Assembly: GCA_963204975.1 (NCBI GenBank)
Contig: CAUJJC010000354.1
Span: forward strand, 1-45,270
Source: Verrucomicrobiota bacterium
GTDB lineage: Bacteria; Verrucomicrobiota; Verrucomicrobiia; Verrucomicrobiales; Verrucomicrobiaceae
Length of the DNA stretch: 45,270 bases
Reading direction: 5' to 3'
Of the stretch, positions 16,516-23,609 are shown piece by piece. A model generated the notes under the pieces. It did no database searches and had not been told where the DNA came from. It was given only the letters and a program-made list of their open reading frames with translations. The position numbers and the translations under genes are program-made. Each line of letters opens with the position of its first letter. Position 1 is the first letter of the stretch.

Positions 16516-19479
16516 ATGACACCTTCCTCTCCATCCCACTGTCCGCAATGTGGAGCCGCCATCCCTGACGCCGCCGAGCATGGCCTGTGTCCGCGCTGCA
16601 TGTTCGCGAAGGCGATGCATCCGACCGTGGATGCCCCGATGCCATTGCCCATGCCGCCGGGCCTCGATGCGGTGCGCCAGGCGTTTCCGCATCTGGAAGT
16701 GATCGAACTCATTGGCAGCGGTGGCATGGGCACCGTATTCAAAGCGCGGCAGCCGCAGCTCGATCGCTTCGTGGCGCTCAAGATTTTGTCCACGGCACTC
16801 GCGGAGCAGCCGGGCTTCTCCGAGCGCTTCCAGCGTGAGGCTCAGGCGCTGGCGAAGCTGAGCCATCCTCACATCGTCACGGTGCATGACTTCGGCAGGG
16901 CTGGGGAGTTTTACTTCCTCCTCATGGAGTTCGTCGATAGGGTCAACTTGCGCCAGCTCCTGCAAACCAAGAAGCTCACACCGAAGGAAGCGCTGAGCAT
17001 CGTGCCGCCGATCTGTGATGCGCTGCAATGCGCCCACGACCACGGCATTGTGCATCGTGACATCAAGCCGGAGAACCTCCTCATCGACAAGGTGGGCGTG
17101 GTGAAAATCGCTGACTTCGGCATTGCGAAGATGGTAGAACGAACTTCCAAGTTCGTTGCGGGAGATGAAGAGGCAACGAACTCGGAAGTTCGTTTCACGG
17201 CTCCGCTCGGCACACCCGCCTACGCCGCGCCCGAGCAAGCTAGCGGCAACGCCGACCACCGCGCGGACATCTACAGCCTGGGGGTTGTCTTGTATGAAAT
17301 GCTCACCGGCGAACGCCCGAAGGAAAGCATCACGCCGCCCTCGAAGCGCGTGCAGGTGGACATCCGCATCGACGAGATCGTGCTGAAGGCCTTGGAGAAG
17401 ACGCCGGAGATGCGCTTCGCCACGGCGGCGGAGTTTCGCACGCAGGTGGAAGCCGTGACCACGCCAGCGAACGAGAGGCCTCTGAACAGCACGCAACGCT
17501 TCTTCCAGAAGTGGTTCCCTGCGAGTTGGTTCGAGAACATGCGGTGCGAATCGCAGGCGTGGCACTTGGTTTGCGGGTGCGGGCACGCCCGATCGTATTG
17601 GGACATTGGCGGCATTCGTTACGGCGCGTCTGGCAATCCCAGGAAACTCATGCGCTGCCCAGCCTGCCACAACGTGACATGGCATCGCACCGAATGGCGT
17701 GGTGAAGGTGGGCCATCGAACCCGACGAAAGGTTCAGGCCATGCTTTGGCGGTGAATGCGGCGGTGTGGGTGGGGCTTGTGCTGCTGGCCCTTCACACGG
17801 CCCTCATCATTGGCATCGTCAATGATGGTTTGTTGTTTCCTTGGGTCTTGATGTTTGGATGCGTTGAGCTGGCGGTGGTTCCGCTTGTCGTAGCATTCTT
17901 TCGCGGGAGCTGGCTGCGAGCTTTTGCATGGAGTGCCTTCATCCTGGCGGTTCCGTGTATGCTGCTGGCCGGCTTTTTCGCCTATGCGATGGCGACAGAA
18001 AGTGGCGGCTGGCATCCTCACCCCGCAGAGGCAATGGTCGTGTCAGTGGCATGGGTCGGCTCCGTCATGTTCCCCATCGCAGGTGTGGTGCTCTGGCGTG
18101 GACAACGTCTGGCTGGACAGCGACGAGGATGGGCCGTCCTTGTGATGACGATTCTGATCTTTGTGCTGGTCGCGATGGGCGGCGTTAAGCTGTCCAGCTT
18201 GCCTCAGGTGCCTCAAGCGGTGCAGGTGCAATGGTTGAAGAATAAGCTAGCTGATCTCATCGAGGCAATGCGCAAGACGAGCGATGCGAAGCTCGGTGAG
18301 ACGATAGAAAACATGATCGTGAGCAGCAACGACTCCCAGCACACGCTTAAGCCGAGCCATCCCGTGGCGAAAGAAGTGGATAAGCAGCTCCAGGTTGCAA
18401 TCGCCGAACGCGAGCGCCGCCGGACGTCGGCCAAGGAAACCACGACGGGTGACAAAATATCGCGTGCGTTTGACCCCGGTCCTCCGCAGATCAATCGCGA
18501 ATCTTTTGAACCTGATAACTCAAGCCCCACCACCTCCATCCAAGGCACCATGAACGACGACGACGTCAAGAAGCTCTCCTGGCAGCAGTTTGCTGAGACT
18601 CCTGGGAAATACTGGCGTGAGCTGGCGGACGTGCGGCGCTTCGGGGATGCGGCGATGTTGATCGAGCGATACCTGGAATTGCATCCCGACTTGGCGGCTG
18701 CGGATGCCTCGGGCCTGCACTTTCATGCGGGGCAGTGCCGAGCACTTCAGATGGGCGGTCTCGAAGGAACCAAGAAGGAGGCGTGCTTGGCGAGTGCGAT
18801 CAAACACCTCCAGCAATCTGCTTCCCATGTGCCTTCATCAGGGGAGCAGGGGAGGCTCTGGAGAGCTTACCTTTTGGGCACGGTGGCTTTCTTGACTGGG
18901 AATCGAGAAGATTTGATGGTCGCTCACGAAGAGCTGGCGAAAGGTGATCCGATCAACAAGCACAACCTCTGTGTGCTCGACCGGCTGCTCGCGAACTTCG
19001 GCAAGTCCTACGTCGAAGGCTATGAAACAGAGGGCCAGGACCACAAGAAGCTCAGTGCTGACTGCTTCAATCGTGCCTGGGAACTGCTCGACAAGGAGGG
19101 GCGAACGAAAGAGGAGAACGAGCGCATGATCTCGCTCGCGCACGCCTCGCTGGCCCACTGGCGGATGCGTGAGGACTGCACTGATCAAAACTTGAGCATC
19201 GGATACTGGCAGATCGCGCGTGTCTATGCCGTGCTCGGCCAGGGTGCGAACGCTTGTCGATACGGCGAGTTGTGCCTGCGTGTCAGTGGCAAAGAGCCGC
19301 CATTCTACCTTGCTTATGCGCACGAAGCGCTGGCACGTGCGGCGTTGCTAAACAGGCAGCGCGATGCGTTTGATCGGCATCTCTCTGAGGCGAAGGCGCT
19401 CGCCGCGAAGCTCACGGACGCGGATGAGAAAAAGCTGATCCAAGACGATCTTGATTCGCTGCAATGGACTGTGCAGTGA
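16516..19479 (+). CDS. Membrane Ser/Thr protein kinase with helical C-terminal region
   Basis: A 987-residue kinase. An N-terminal zinc ribbon (C9/C12, C25/C28) precedes the kinase domain: P-loop GSGGMGTVF (67-75), K89, HRD (180-182), DFG (200-202) and APE (238-240). After the kinase comes a second cysteine-containing module with CGCGH (C353, C355) and CPAC (C381, C384), following an FFQKWFPASWFE segment. About four membrane segments lie between 411 and 555. The C-terminal 350 residues are helical and TPR-like (WRELADVRRFGDAAML, IERYLELHP; ASLAHWRM; YGELCLRVSG). TPR identity is by pattern only. The stretch encoding residues 149-290 is almost identical in DNA to that of kinase 1. The gene follows the sigma gene by 38 bp and is convergent with prfA. 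Confidence 0.92.
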   Translation: MTPSSPSHCPQCGAAIPDAAEHGLCPRCMFAKAMHPTVDAPMPLPMPPGLDAVRQAFPHLEVIELIGSGGMGTVFKARQPQLDRFVALKILSTALAEQPGFSERFQREAQALAKLSHPHIVTVHDFGRAGEFYFLLMEFVDRVNLRQLLQTKKLTPKEALSIVPPICDALQCAHDHGIVHRDIKPENLLIDKVGVVKIADFGIAKMVERTSKFVAGDEEATNSEVRFTAPLGTPAYAAPEQASGNADHRADIYSLGVVLYEMLTGERPKESITPPSKRVQVDIRIDEIVLKALEKTPEMRFATAAEFRTQVEAVTTPANERPLNSTQRFFQKWFPASWFENMRCESQAWHLVCGCGHARSYWDIGGIRYGASGNPRKLMRCPACHNVTWHRTEWRGEGGPSNPTKGSGHALAVNAAVWVGLVLLALHTALIIGIVNDGLLFPWVLMFGCVELAVVPLVVAFFRGSWLRAFAWSAFILAVPCMLLAGFFAYAMATESGGWHPHPAEAMVVSVAWVGSVMFPIAGVVLWRGQRLAGQRRGWAVLVMTILIFVLVAMGGVKLSSLPQVPQAVQVQWLKNKLADLIEAMRKTSDAKLGETIENMIVSSNDSQHTLKPSHPVAKEVDKQLQVAIAERERRRTSAKETTTGDKISRAFDPGPPQINRESFEPDNSSPTTSIQGTMNDDDVKKLSWQQFAETPGKYWRELADVRRFGDAAMLIERYLELHPDLAAADASGLHFHAGQCRALQMGGLEGTKKEACLASAIKHLQQSASHVPSSGEQGRLWRAYLLGTVAFLTGNREDLMVAHEELAKGDPINKHNLCVLDRLLANFGKSYVEGYETEGQDHKKLSADCFNRAWELLDKEGRTKEENERMISLAHASLAHWRMREDCTDQNLSIGYWQIARVYAVLGQGANACRYGELCLRVSGKEPPFYLAYAHEALARAALLNRQRDAFDRHLSEAKALAAKLTDADEKKLIQDDLDSLQWTVQ
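17138..17194. repeat. Hairpin-forming insert in kinase 2 activation loop
   Basis: Arms at 17140-17159 and 17173-17192 (CGAACTTCCAAGTTCGTTGC and its inverted copy) differ at one of 20 positions. A further two bases pair on the outside, and the loop is the same 13 bases as in kinase 1. It is in frame between DFG and LGTPAYAAPE. Near-perfect pairing inside a coding sequence is not needed for the protein and suggests an inserted palindromic element. Confidence 0.85.
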
Positions 19480-19509
19480 AGTGGGGCGCGTTAACTCGCT
19501 GAGGTGCTA

Positions 19510-20583
19510 TTACGACAGCCCCGCATCCGCGAGGCGCTCGTTCAGATCGTGCAGCACCAGCTTGTCCACGATGTCGTCGATCTTGCCTTCGACGAAGCTC
19601 TCTAGGTTGTAGAGCGTCGTATCGATGCGGTGATCGGTGATGCGGTTCTGCGGGTAGTTGTAGGTGCGAATCTTTTCCTCACGCCCGCCGCTGCCGATGA
19701 GGCTGCGACGATGCGCAGAATATTTCTCGGCTTCCTCCTGCTGCTTCTTCTCCAGCAGTCGAGAGCGCAGAATGGTGATCGCCTTCTCCTTGTTCTTGAT
19801 CTGGGAGCGACCGTCCTGACAGCGCACAATTGTGCCGGTGGGAATGTGCATCACCTGCACAGCGGAGTCGGTCGTATTCACGCCCTGACCGCCTGCACCA
19901 GACGAGCGACTGACTTCGATACGCAGGTCGTTGGGATGGAGTTCAAGATCGACTTCCTGAGCCTCCGGTAGCGCGGCCACGGTCGCTGCCGAGGTGTGAA
20001 TGCGGCCCTGGGCTTCCGTCGCAGGCACGCGCTGAACGCGATGCACGCCGCTCTCGAATCGCAGCGTGCGGAACACGTCTTCGCCGCTGACCTTGAACAC
20101 GACTTCCTTGAAGCCACCGGCCGCGGACGCATTGCTTTCCAGCGGCTCCACCTTCCAGCCACGAATGTCGGCGTAGCGGCAATACATGCGGTAGAGATCG
20201 CCCGCGAAAATCGCTGCCTCGTCACCGCCGGTGCCTGCACGGATTTCCATGATCACGTCACGGCCTTCCAGCGGATCAGGCGGCAGGATGGACATCTGCA
20301 CGGCGGTTTCCAGCTCGGTGAGTTGCTTTTCCAGCGCGGGCACTTCGGCTTGCGCCATCTCGGCAAGTTCGTCATTGCCCTTGGCCATCTCGCGGTTCTC
20401 TTCGAGTTCCTTGGCTACTTTTTGGTAGGTATCCCAGTCCTTGGTCAGCTTCTGGAGCGTGCGGTGCTCGCGCATGAATTCACCGGCCTTCTTAGCGTCG
20501 TCGAAGAAGTTGGGATGGGACATGAAGCTCTCCAGTTCGTCGAGGCGAAGGCGCTTTTTGTCGATGATGGGACCGTATTGCAT
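19510..20583 (-). CDS. prfA: Peptide chain release factor 1 (RF1)
   Basis: A 357-residue class I release factor. The codon-recognition tripeptide is PAT (187-189 in RVPATEAQGRIHTSA), which marks RF1 (UAA/UAG) rather than RF2. The catalytic GGQ motif is at 231-233 in SGAGGQGVNTTDSAV. The start MQYGPIIDKKRL at 20583 was chosen; the longer frame to 20658 runs into the terminator hairpin and is not RF1-like. It lies downstream of rpmE on the same strand, with a strong terminator between, so it probably has its own promoter or depends on read-through. The usual partner prmC (hemK) is not adjacent. Confidence 0.97.
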   Translation of the reverse strand: MQYGPIIDKKRLRLDELESFMSHPNFFDDAKKAGEFMREHRTLQKLTKDWDTYQKVAKELEENREMAKGNDELAEMAQAEVPALEKQLTELETAVQMSILPPDPLEGRDVIMEIRAGTGGDEAAIFAGDLYRMYCRYADIRGWKVEPLESNASAAGGFKEVVFKVSGEDVFRTLRFESGVHRVQRVPATEAQGRIHTSAATVAALPEAQEVDLELHPNDLRIEVSRSSGAGGQGVNTTDSAVQVMHIPTGTIVRCQDGRSQIKNKEKAITILRSRLLEKKQQEEAEKYSAHRRSLIGSGGREEKIRTYNYPQNRITDHRIDTTLYNLESFVEGKIDDIVDKLVLHDLNERLADAGLS

Positions 20584-20619
20584 AGGAATGAATGGGGCGG
20601 GAAGAGCGGAGCCGCTGGG

Positions 20620-20664
20620 CCAAAGAAAAACGGTGTCGTGCTCCGAGAGCACAGACACCGTTTA
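20620..20664 (-). terminator. Intrinsic terminator after rpmE
   Basis: On the minus strand the sequence folds as AACGGTGTC, a bulged T, GTGCTC, loop TCG, GAGCAC, GACACCGTT, followed by a T-rich tail (TTTTTCTTT). This is a 15-bp stem with a U-run, placed 25 bases after the rpmE stop codon and before prfA. It should end or attenuate rpmE transcription. Confidence 0.85.
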
Positions 20665-20688
20665 CGTTGAGAGAGAAGATGGAGGTCG

Positions 20689-20934
20689 CTAGGAGGCTGA
20701 AGCCTTGCCGAGCTTTGGAGCGGCACGACGAGGGCTCGTCGAACCATAGCGCTGGGAGAACTTGTCGATTCGTCCTGCGGTATCGATGAAGCGCTGCTCG
20801 CCTGTGAAGAAAGGATGGCAGGCGGCGCAGATACCGATCTTGAGGTTCTGCTTGGTCGAGAAGGTGTTATAGACCGTGCCGCAAGTGCAGGAAATGGTCG
20901 TCTCGTAAGTCTTGGGATGGATGTCTGGCTTCAT
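20689..20934 (-). CDS. rpmE: 50S ribosomal protein L31
   Basis: An 81-residue L31 protein of the zinc-binding (C+) type. The cysteines are C16 and C18 near the start (ISCTCG) and C36 and C39 in ICAACHPFFTG. The family landmarks HPFFTGEQRFIDTAGRIDKF are present, followed by a short basic tail. L31 is part of the large subunit and bridges to the small subunit. C+ forms can act as a zinc reserve and are often replaced by zinc-free paralogues when zinc is scarce. The gene is directly upstream of prfA, a common bacterial order. Confidence 0.97.
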   Translation of the reverse strand: MKPDIHPKTYETTISCTCGTVYNTFSTKQNLKIGICAACHPFFTGEQRFIDTAGRIDKFSQRYGSTSPRRAAPKLGKASAS

Positions 20935-21052
20935 GGGATTCGAGGCTCACGTTGTCCGGGGTGGGGAATCCAAGTTCCTCGGAGCGTGGGGCGAACACAG
21001 TAGGGGACAAGCGCGAGGGGTCAATCAGAAAGTCAATCGTGCTGAACGCTCA

Positions 21053-21910
21053 CTACGGCTGTGGCTTGGTGGGGAGGTCCGGCACTTTGTCAGGCTGGAA
21101 GTCGAGCACGTCCTGGTGGGTTCGCAGCGCTTGGCGGGCTTGATCGAAGAACTTGCTCAGGTCTTCGGCGTTGGCCTGATTCTTGTCGTCGATCAAGGTG
21201 TAGAGCTTCTTCACATACTCATCACCACTGAGCCCGACGGCGGCCATCTTCTTCTGGGCGGAGGTGTAAACGGTGGAGAACTGGCCCTGGGCGGTCGTGA
21301 AGGCCTGGCGGGCACCTTCGTTGCGGTAGTATTCCTTCTCTGCTTCGCGGAACTCCTTGTTAAACATGCGCTTGAAGAACCCGAAGTTGCTCTCGGGCTT
21401 GGTCGTGCTCATCGCCGCCTGTTTGGACAGGAACTCTTCGAGCTGCCTGAACTCCTGGAAGGGCTTCTGGTATTCTTTTTGGAGGAAGGAGATGCCTGTG
21501 GCGATGACGGCTAGCTTCTCCACCTCGGCTTTGGACACCGATTGCCCGGATTTCACCTTGGTCTCCAGAGCGTTGATGTAGTCGATGGTCTTCTTGTTGC
21601 CGTCGAAGATGGATTCGAACTCTCGGAAGGCCGTTGCCATCTTGGTCTGCTGATCCTTGCGCAGAGCATCGACGCGCTTCTCGAAGTCGTCGGACATAGA
21701 CTTGATAACGCGCTCGTGCTCGGACTGCCGCGCAGCGAGCGCTTGCTCTTGATCAGCCTTGAGTCGCTCAATCTCCCGGGCATTGGATTCCTTGAGATCA
21801 GCGAGGGTGTGGCGGTGCTGTTCATTGGTCTGCCAGAACCGGTAGCCGAGGCCGGCAAGGCCCAGCACGGCGGCTGCAAACAAGGTGGCGAGAATCTTGG
21901 TAGGGTTCAT
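21053..21910 (-). CDS. Membrane-anchored coiled-coil protein, unknown function
   Basis: A 285-residue protein with one N-terminal membrane anchor (about residues 5-24, ILATLFAAAVLGLAGLGY), then a long charged helix that should form a coiled coil (about 30-100, rich in E, K, Q, R). A second helical region follows (about 110-275) and the tail is proline-rich (DKVPDLPTKPQP). There are no catalytic motifs or cysteines. The design suggests a periplasmic or envelope structural or adaptor protein. It is separated by 118 bp from rpmE. I do not recognise a family. Confidence 0.8.
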   Translation of the reverse strand: MNPTKILATLFAAAVLGLAGLGYRFWQTNEQHRHTLADLKESNAREIERLKADQEQALAARQSEHERVIKSMSDDFEKRVDALRKDQQTKMATAFREFESIFDGNKKTIDYINALETKVKSGQSVSKAEVEKLAVIATGISFLQKEYQKPFQEFRQLEEFLSKQAAMSTTKPESNFGFFKRMFNKEFREAEKEYYRNEGARQAFTTAQGQFSTVYTSAQKKMAAVGLSGDEYVKKLYTLIDDKNQANAEDLSKFFDQARQALRTHQDVLDFQPDKVPDLPTKPQP

Positions 21911-22080
21911 AGAGGGGGATGGGTTGACACAAGCAGGATACGAGCCGCGCTGTCAATCCATTCGATGGCAGGCCACTCCAGCCCTCGTCTCACAATCGGT
22001 GAACACGCTTTCGCAATTGAAGCAGGTGCTCAGGCTGGGTAGGCCTCTCGAAAAATCTTCAATCTCATCGAGATTTCTCG

Positions 22081-22108
22081 TTGCCAGATGATCACTCACG
22101 ATTACTAT
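22081..22108 (+). promoter_or_regulatory. Possible promoter of tRNA-Asp
   Basis: TTGCCA (22081-22086) and TACTAT (22103-22108) are separated by 16 bases, and the tRNA starts 22 bases after the second box. The fit to sigma-70 consensus is 5/6 and 4/6. The placement before an isolated tRNA gene supports it. Confidence 0.45.
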
Positions 22109-22130
22109 CGCGGCCCTTCCAACTGGTTGT

Positions 22131-22207
22131 GGAGCGGTAGCTCAATTGGTTAGAGCGCTGCCCTGTCACGGCAGAGGTTGCGGGTTCGAGTCCCGTCCGT
22201 TCCGCCA
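22131..22207 (+). tRNA. tRNA-Asp (anticodon GTC)
   Basis: A 77-base tRNA with the CCA end encoded. The acceptor stem GGAGCGG pairs with CCGTTCC (one G-U). The D-arm contains TAGCTCAATTGGTTAGAGC. The anticodon stem CTGCC/GGCAG encloses CTGTCAC with GTC at 22165-22167. The T-arm is GCGGG-TTCGAGT-CCCGT. The discriminator base is G, as expected for Asp. A terminator follows closely. Confidence 0.98.
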
Positions 22208-22223
22208 GTGGAATTTTCAAACA

Positions 22224-22250
22224 AAGCGAGCCCAAAAGGCTCGCTTTTTT
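22224..22250 (+). terminator. Intrinsic terminator after tRNA-Asp
   Basis: The stem GCGAGCC (22226-22232) / GGCTCGC (22238-22244) has loop CAAAA and is followed by six T bases. Flanking A and T runs extend the pairing. It starts about 17 bases after the tRNA and before the MGMT-like gene. Confidence 0.92.
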
Positions 22251-22287
22251 GTTTGCCCGCATGGCTCGCCATCGCCCATGCTCCCGC

Positions 22288-22617
22288 ATGATCACGCACC
22301 GCGAACCCACCGCCTTCGAGACCCGCGTCTATGACGCCATCCGCTGCATCCCGCGTGGCAAGGTGACCACGTATGCCGCGCTCGGTCGCATGATCGGCTG
22401 CCGATCATCTCAAGCCATCGGCCAAGCCTTGAAGCGCAACCCCTTCGCTCCCGACGCCCCCTGCCATCGCGTGATCAAAAGCGACCTCACCCTCGGCGGC
22501 TTCAGCGGCGAACGCACCGGCCCCGAAACTCTGCGCAAACTCAAGCTCCTCGAAGCCGAAGGCGTGCGCTTCGATGACGGACGGCTCATTGATGAATCGC
22601 GGGTGTGGGAAGCGTGA
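22288..22617 (+). CDS. MGMT-family (methylated-DNA cysteine methyltransferase-like) protein
   Basis: A 110-residue protein consisting only of the DNA-binding and active-site domain of O6-alkylguanine alkyltransferases. The active-site motif is PCHRVI with C59, so the acceptor cysteine is kept; it is not replaced by tryptophan as in many alkyltransferase-like (ATL) proteins. The HTH region is VTTYAALGRMIGCRSSQAIGQALKRNP. The N-terminal RNaseH-like domain of Ogt/Ada is missing, as is normal for the short MGMT family. The ATG at 22288 was chosen; an upstream ATG at 22261 is in frame but close to the terminator. The predicted role is alkylation-damage repair or recognition handed to nucleotide excision repair. 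Confidence 0.88.
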   Translation: MITHREPTAFETRVYDAIRCIPRGKVTTYAALGRMIGCRSSQAIGQALKRNPFAPDAPCHRVIKSDLTLGGFSGERTGPETLRKLKLLEAEGVRFDDGRLIDESRVWEA

Positions 22618-22623
22618 GGGAGC

Positions 22624-22731
22624 AGAGCATGAGATAGAAAGAGCTTCAGAGCGATAGAAGCAGGCTCACAAGCGGCGTTCGTTTCCCAGCTCGCACTCTT
22701 CAGCTCTATCGCTCTAGAGTTCTCATGCTCT
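22624..22731. repeat. Imperfect inverted repeat between two genes
   Basis: The outer arms AGAGCATGAGA (22624-22634) and TCTCATGCTCT (22721-22731) are perfect inverted copies. Inner segments AGAGCGATAGA on the left and TCTATCGCTCT on the right also pair, with small gaps. The whole forms arms of about 40 bases around a central loop. It fills the gap between the MGMT-like gene and the PIG-L gene. It looks like a second type of palindromic intergenic element; there is no T-run for termination. Confidence 0.75.
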
Positions 22732-22747
22732 AAACATCTTCCCCACC

Positions 22748-23536
22748 ATGCCCTCCGCCATCGCCATCACCGCTCATCCTGACGACATCGAATTCCGCGC
22801 AGCGGGCACGCTTTTGCTGCTGAAGGAGAAGGGCTGGGACATTCACTACTTCAACCTCGCGCGGGGCAACTGCGGCAGTGTGCAATACGACAACGAGACG
22901 ACCGCGCGCATTCGGCTTGAGGAGGCTAAGAACGCGGCGCGCATCCTGGGCGCGACGTTCTATCCGCCGATCATGAACGACATGGAGGTGGTCTATAGCG
23001 TGGAACTCATGCGCAAGGTCTCAGCCGTGATCCGGCAGTCGAAGGCGAACATTGTGCTCACTCATGCGCCCGCCGATTACATGGAGGATCACATGAATAC
23101 CTGCCGCCTCGCGGTATCGGCGGCGTTCACGCATGGGATGCCGAACTGGCAGAGCGATCCGCCGGTTCCCACGTATGATGGCGATGTGGTGGTGTATCAC
23201 GCGCTGCCGCATGGTCTGCGCGATGGATTGCGTCAGCGCATTCATGCCGGTGCGTATGTGAACACGACGCGAGTCGAGTCGATCAAGCGTGAAGCTCTCG
23301 CTGCACATGTGAGCCAGAAGCATTGGCTGGATGTGAGCCAGGGCATGGACTCGTATCTCGTGTCGATGGACGAGGCCTCACGCGAAGTGGGCAAGCTCTC
23401 CGGCAAATTCGAGTGCGCGGAGGGCTGGCGCAGGCATCTCCATCTGGGCTTTGCCTCGCGCGACATCGATCCGCTCAAGGAGGCGCTCGGCGACGACTGC
23501 CTGGTCAACGAGGCGTATGAGGCTTCGCTGGGATGA
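22748..23536 (+). CDS. PIG-L family deacetylase
   Basis: A 262-residue member of the LmbE/PIG-L zinc-dependent N-acetylglucosamine deacetylase family. The N-terminal metal site AHPDD (residues 9-13) is intact, as is the later acidic-histidine segment THAPADYMEDHMNT that supplies a further zinc ligand. There is no signal peptide, so it is probably cytoplasmic. Family members deacetylate GlcNAc conjugates in pathways such as bacillithiol or mycothiol synthesis, or act in sugar catabolism. No thiol-synthesis partner is next to it, so the substrate is open. It lies 73 bp before the ClpX-like gene. Confidence 0.9.
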   Translation: MPSAIAITAHPDDIEFRAAGTLLLLKEKGWDIHYFNLARGNCGSVQYDNETTARIRLEEAKNAARILGATFYPPIMNDMEVVYSVELMRKVSAVIRQSKANIVLTHAPADYMEDHMNTCRLAVSAAFTHGMPNWQSDPPVPTYDGDVVVYHALPHGLRDGLRQRIHAGAYVNTTRVESIKREALAAHVSQKHWLDVSQGMDSYLVSMDEASREVGKLSGKFECAEGWRRHLHLGFASRDIDPLKEALGDDCLVNEAYEASLG

Positions 23537-23609
23537 CACGACGCTCATTCTCCGTGGGTGAATCGCACTTGCCTCGCCGCATCGCGTCGGACAGGTTTGC
23601 GCCAAAACC

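Noticed and set aside
21934-21960. TTGACA as a -35 box before tRNA-Asp
   Set aside because: There is no acceptable -10 box at a 16-18 base spacing, and it is almost 200 bases from the tRNA.
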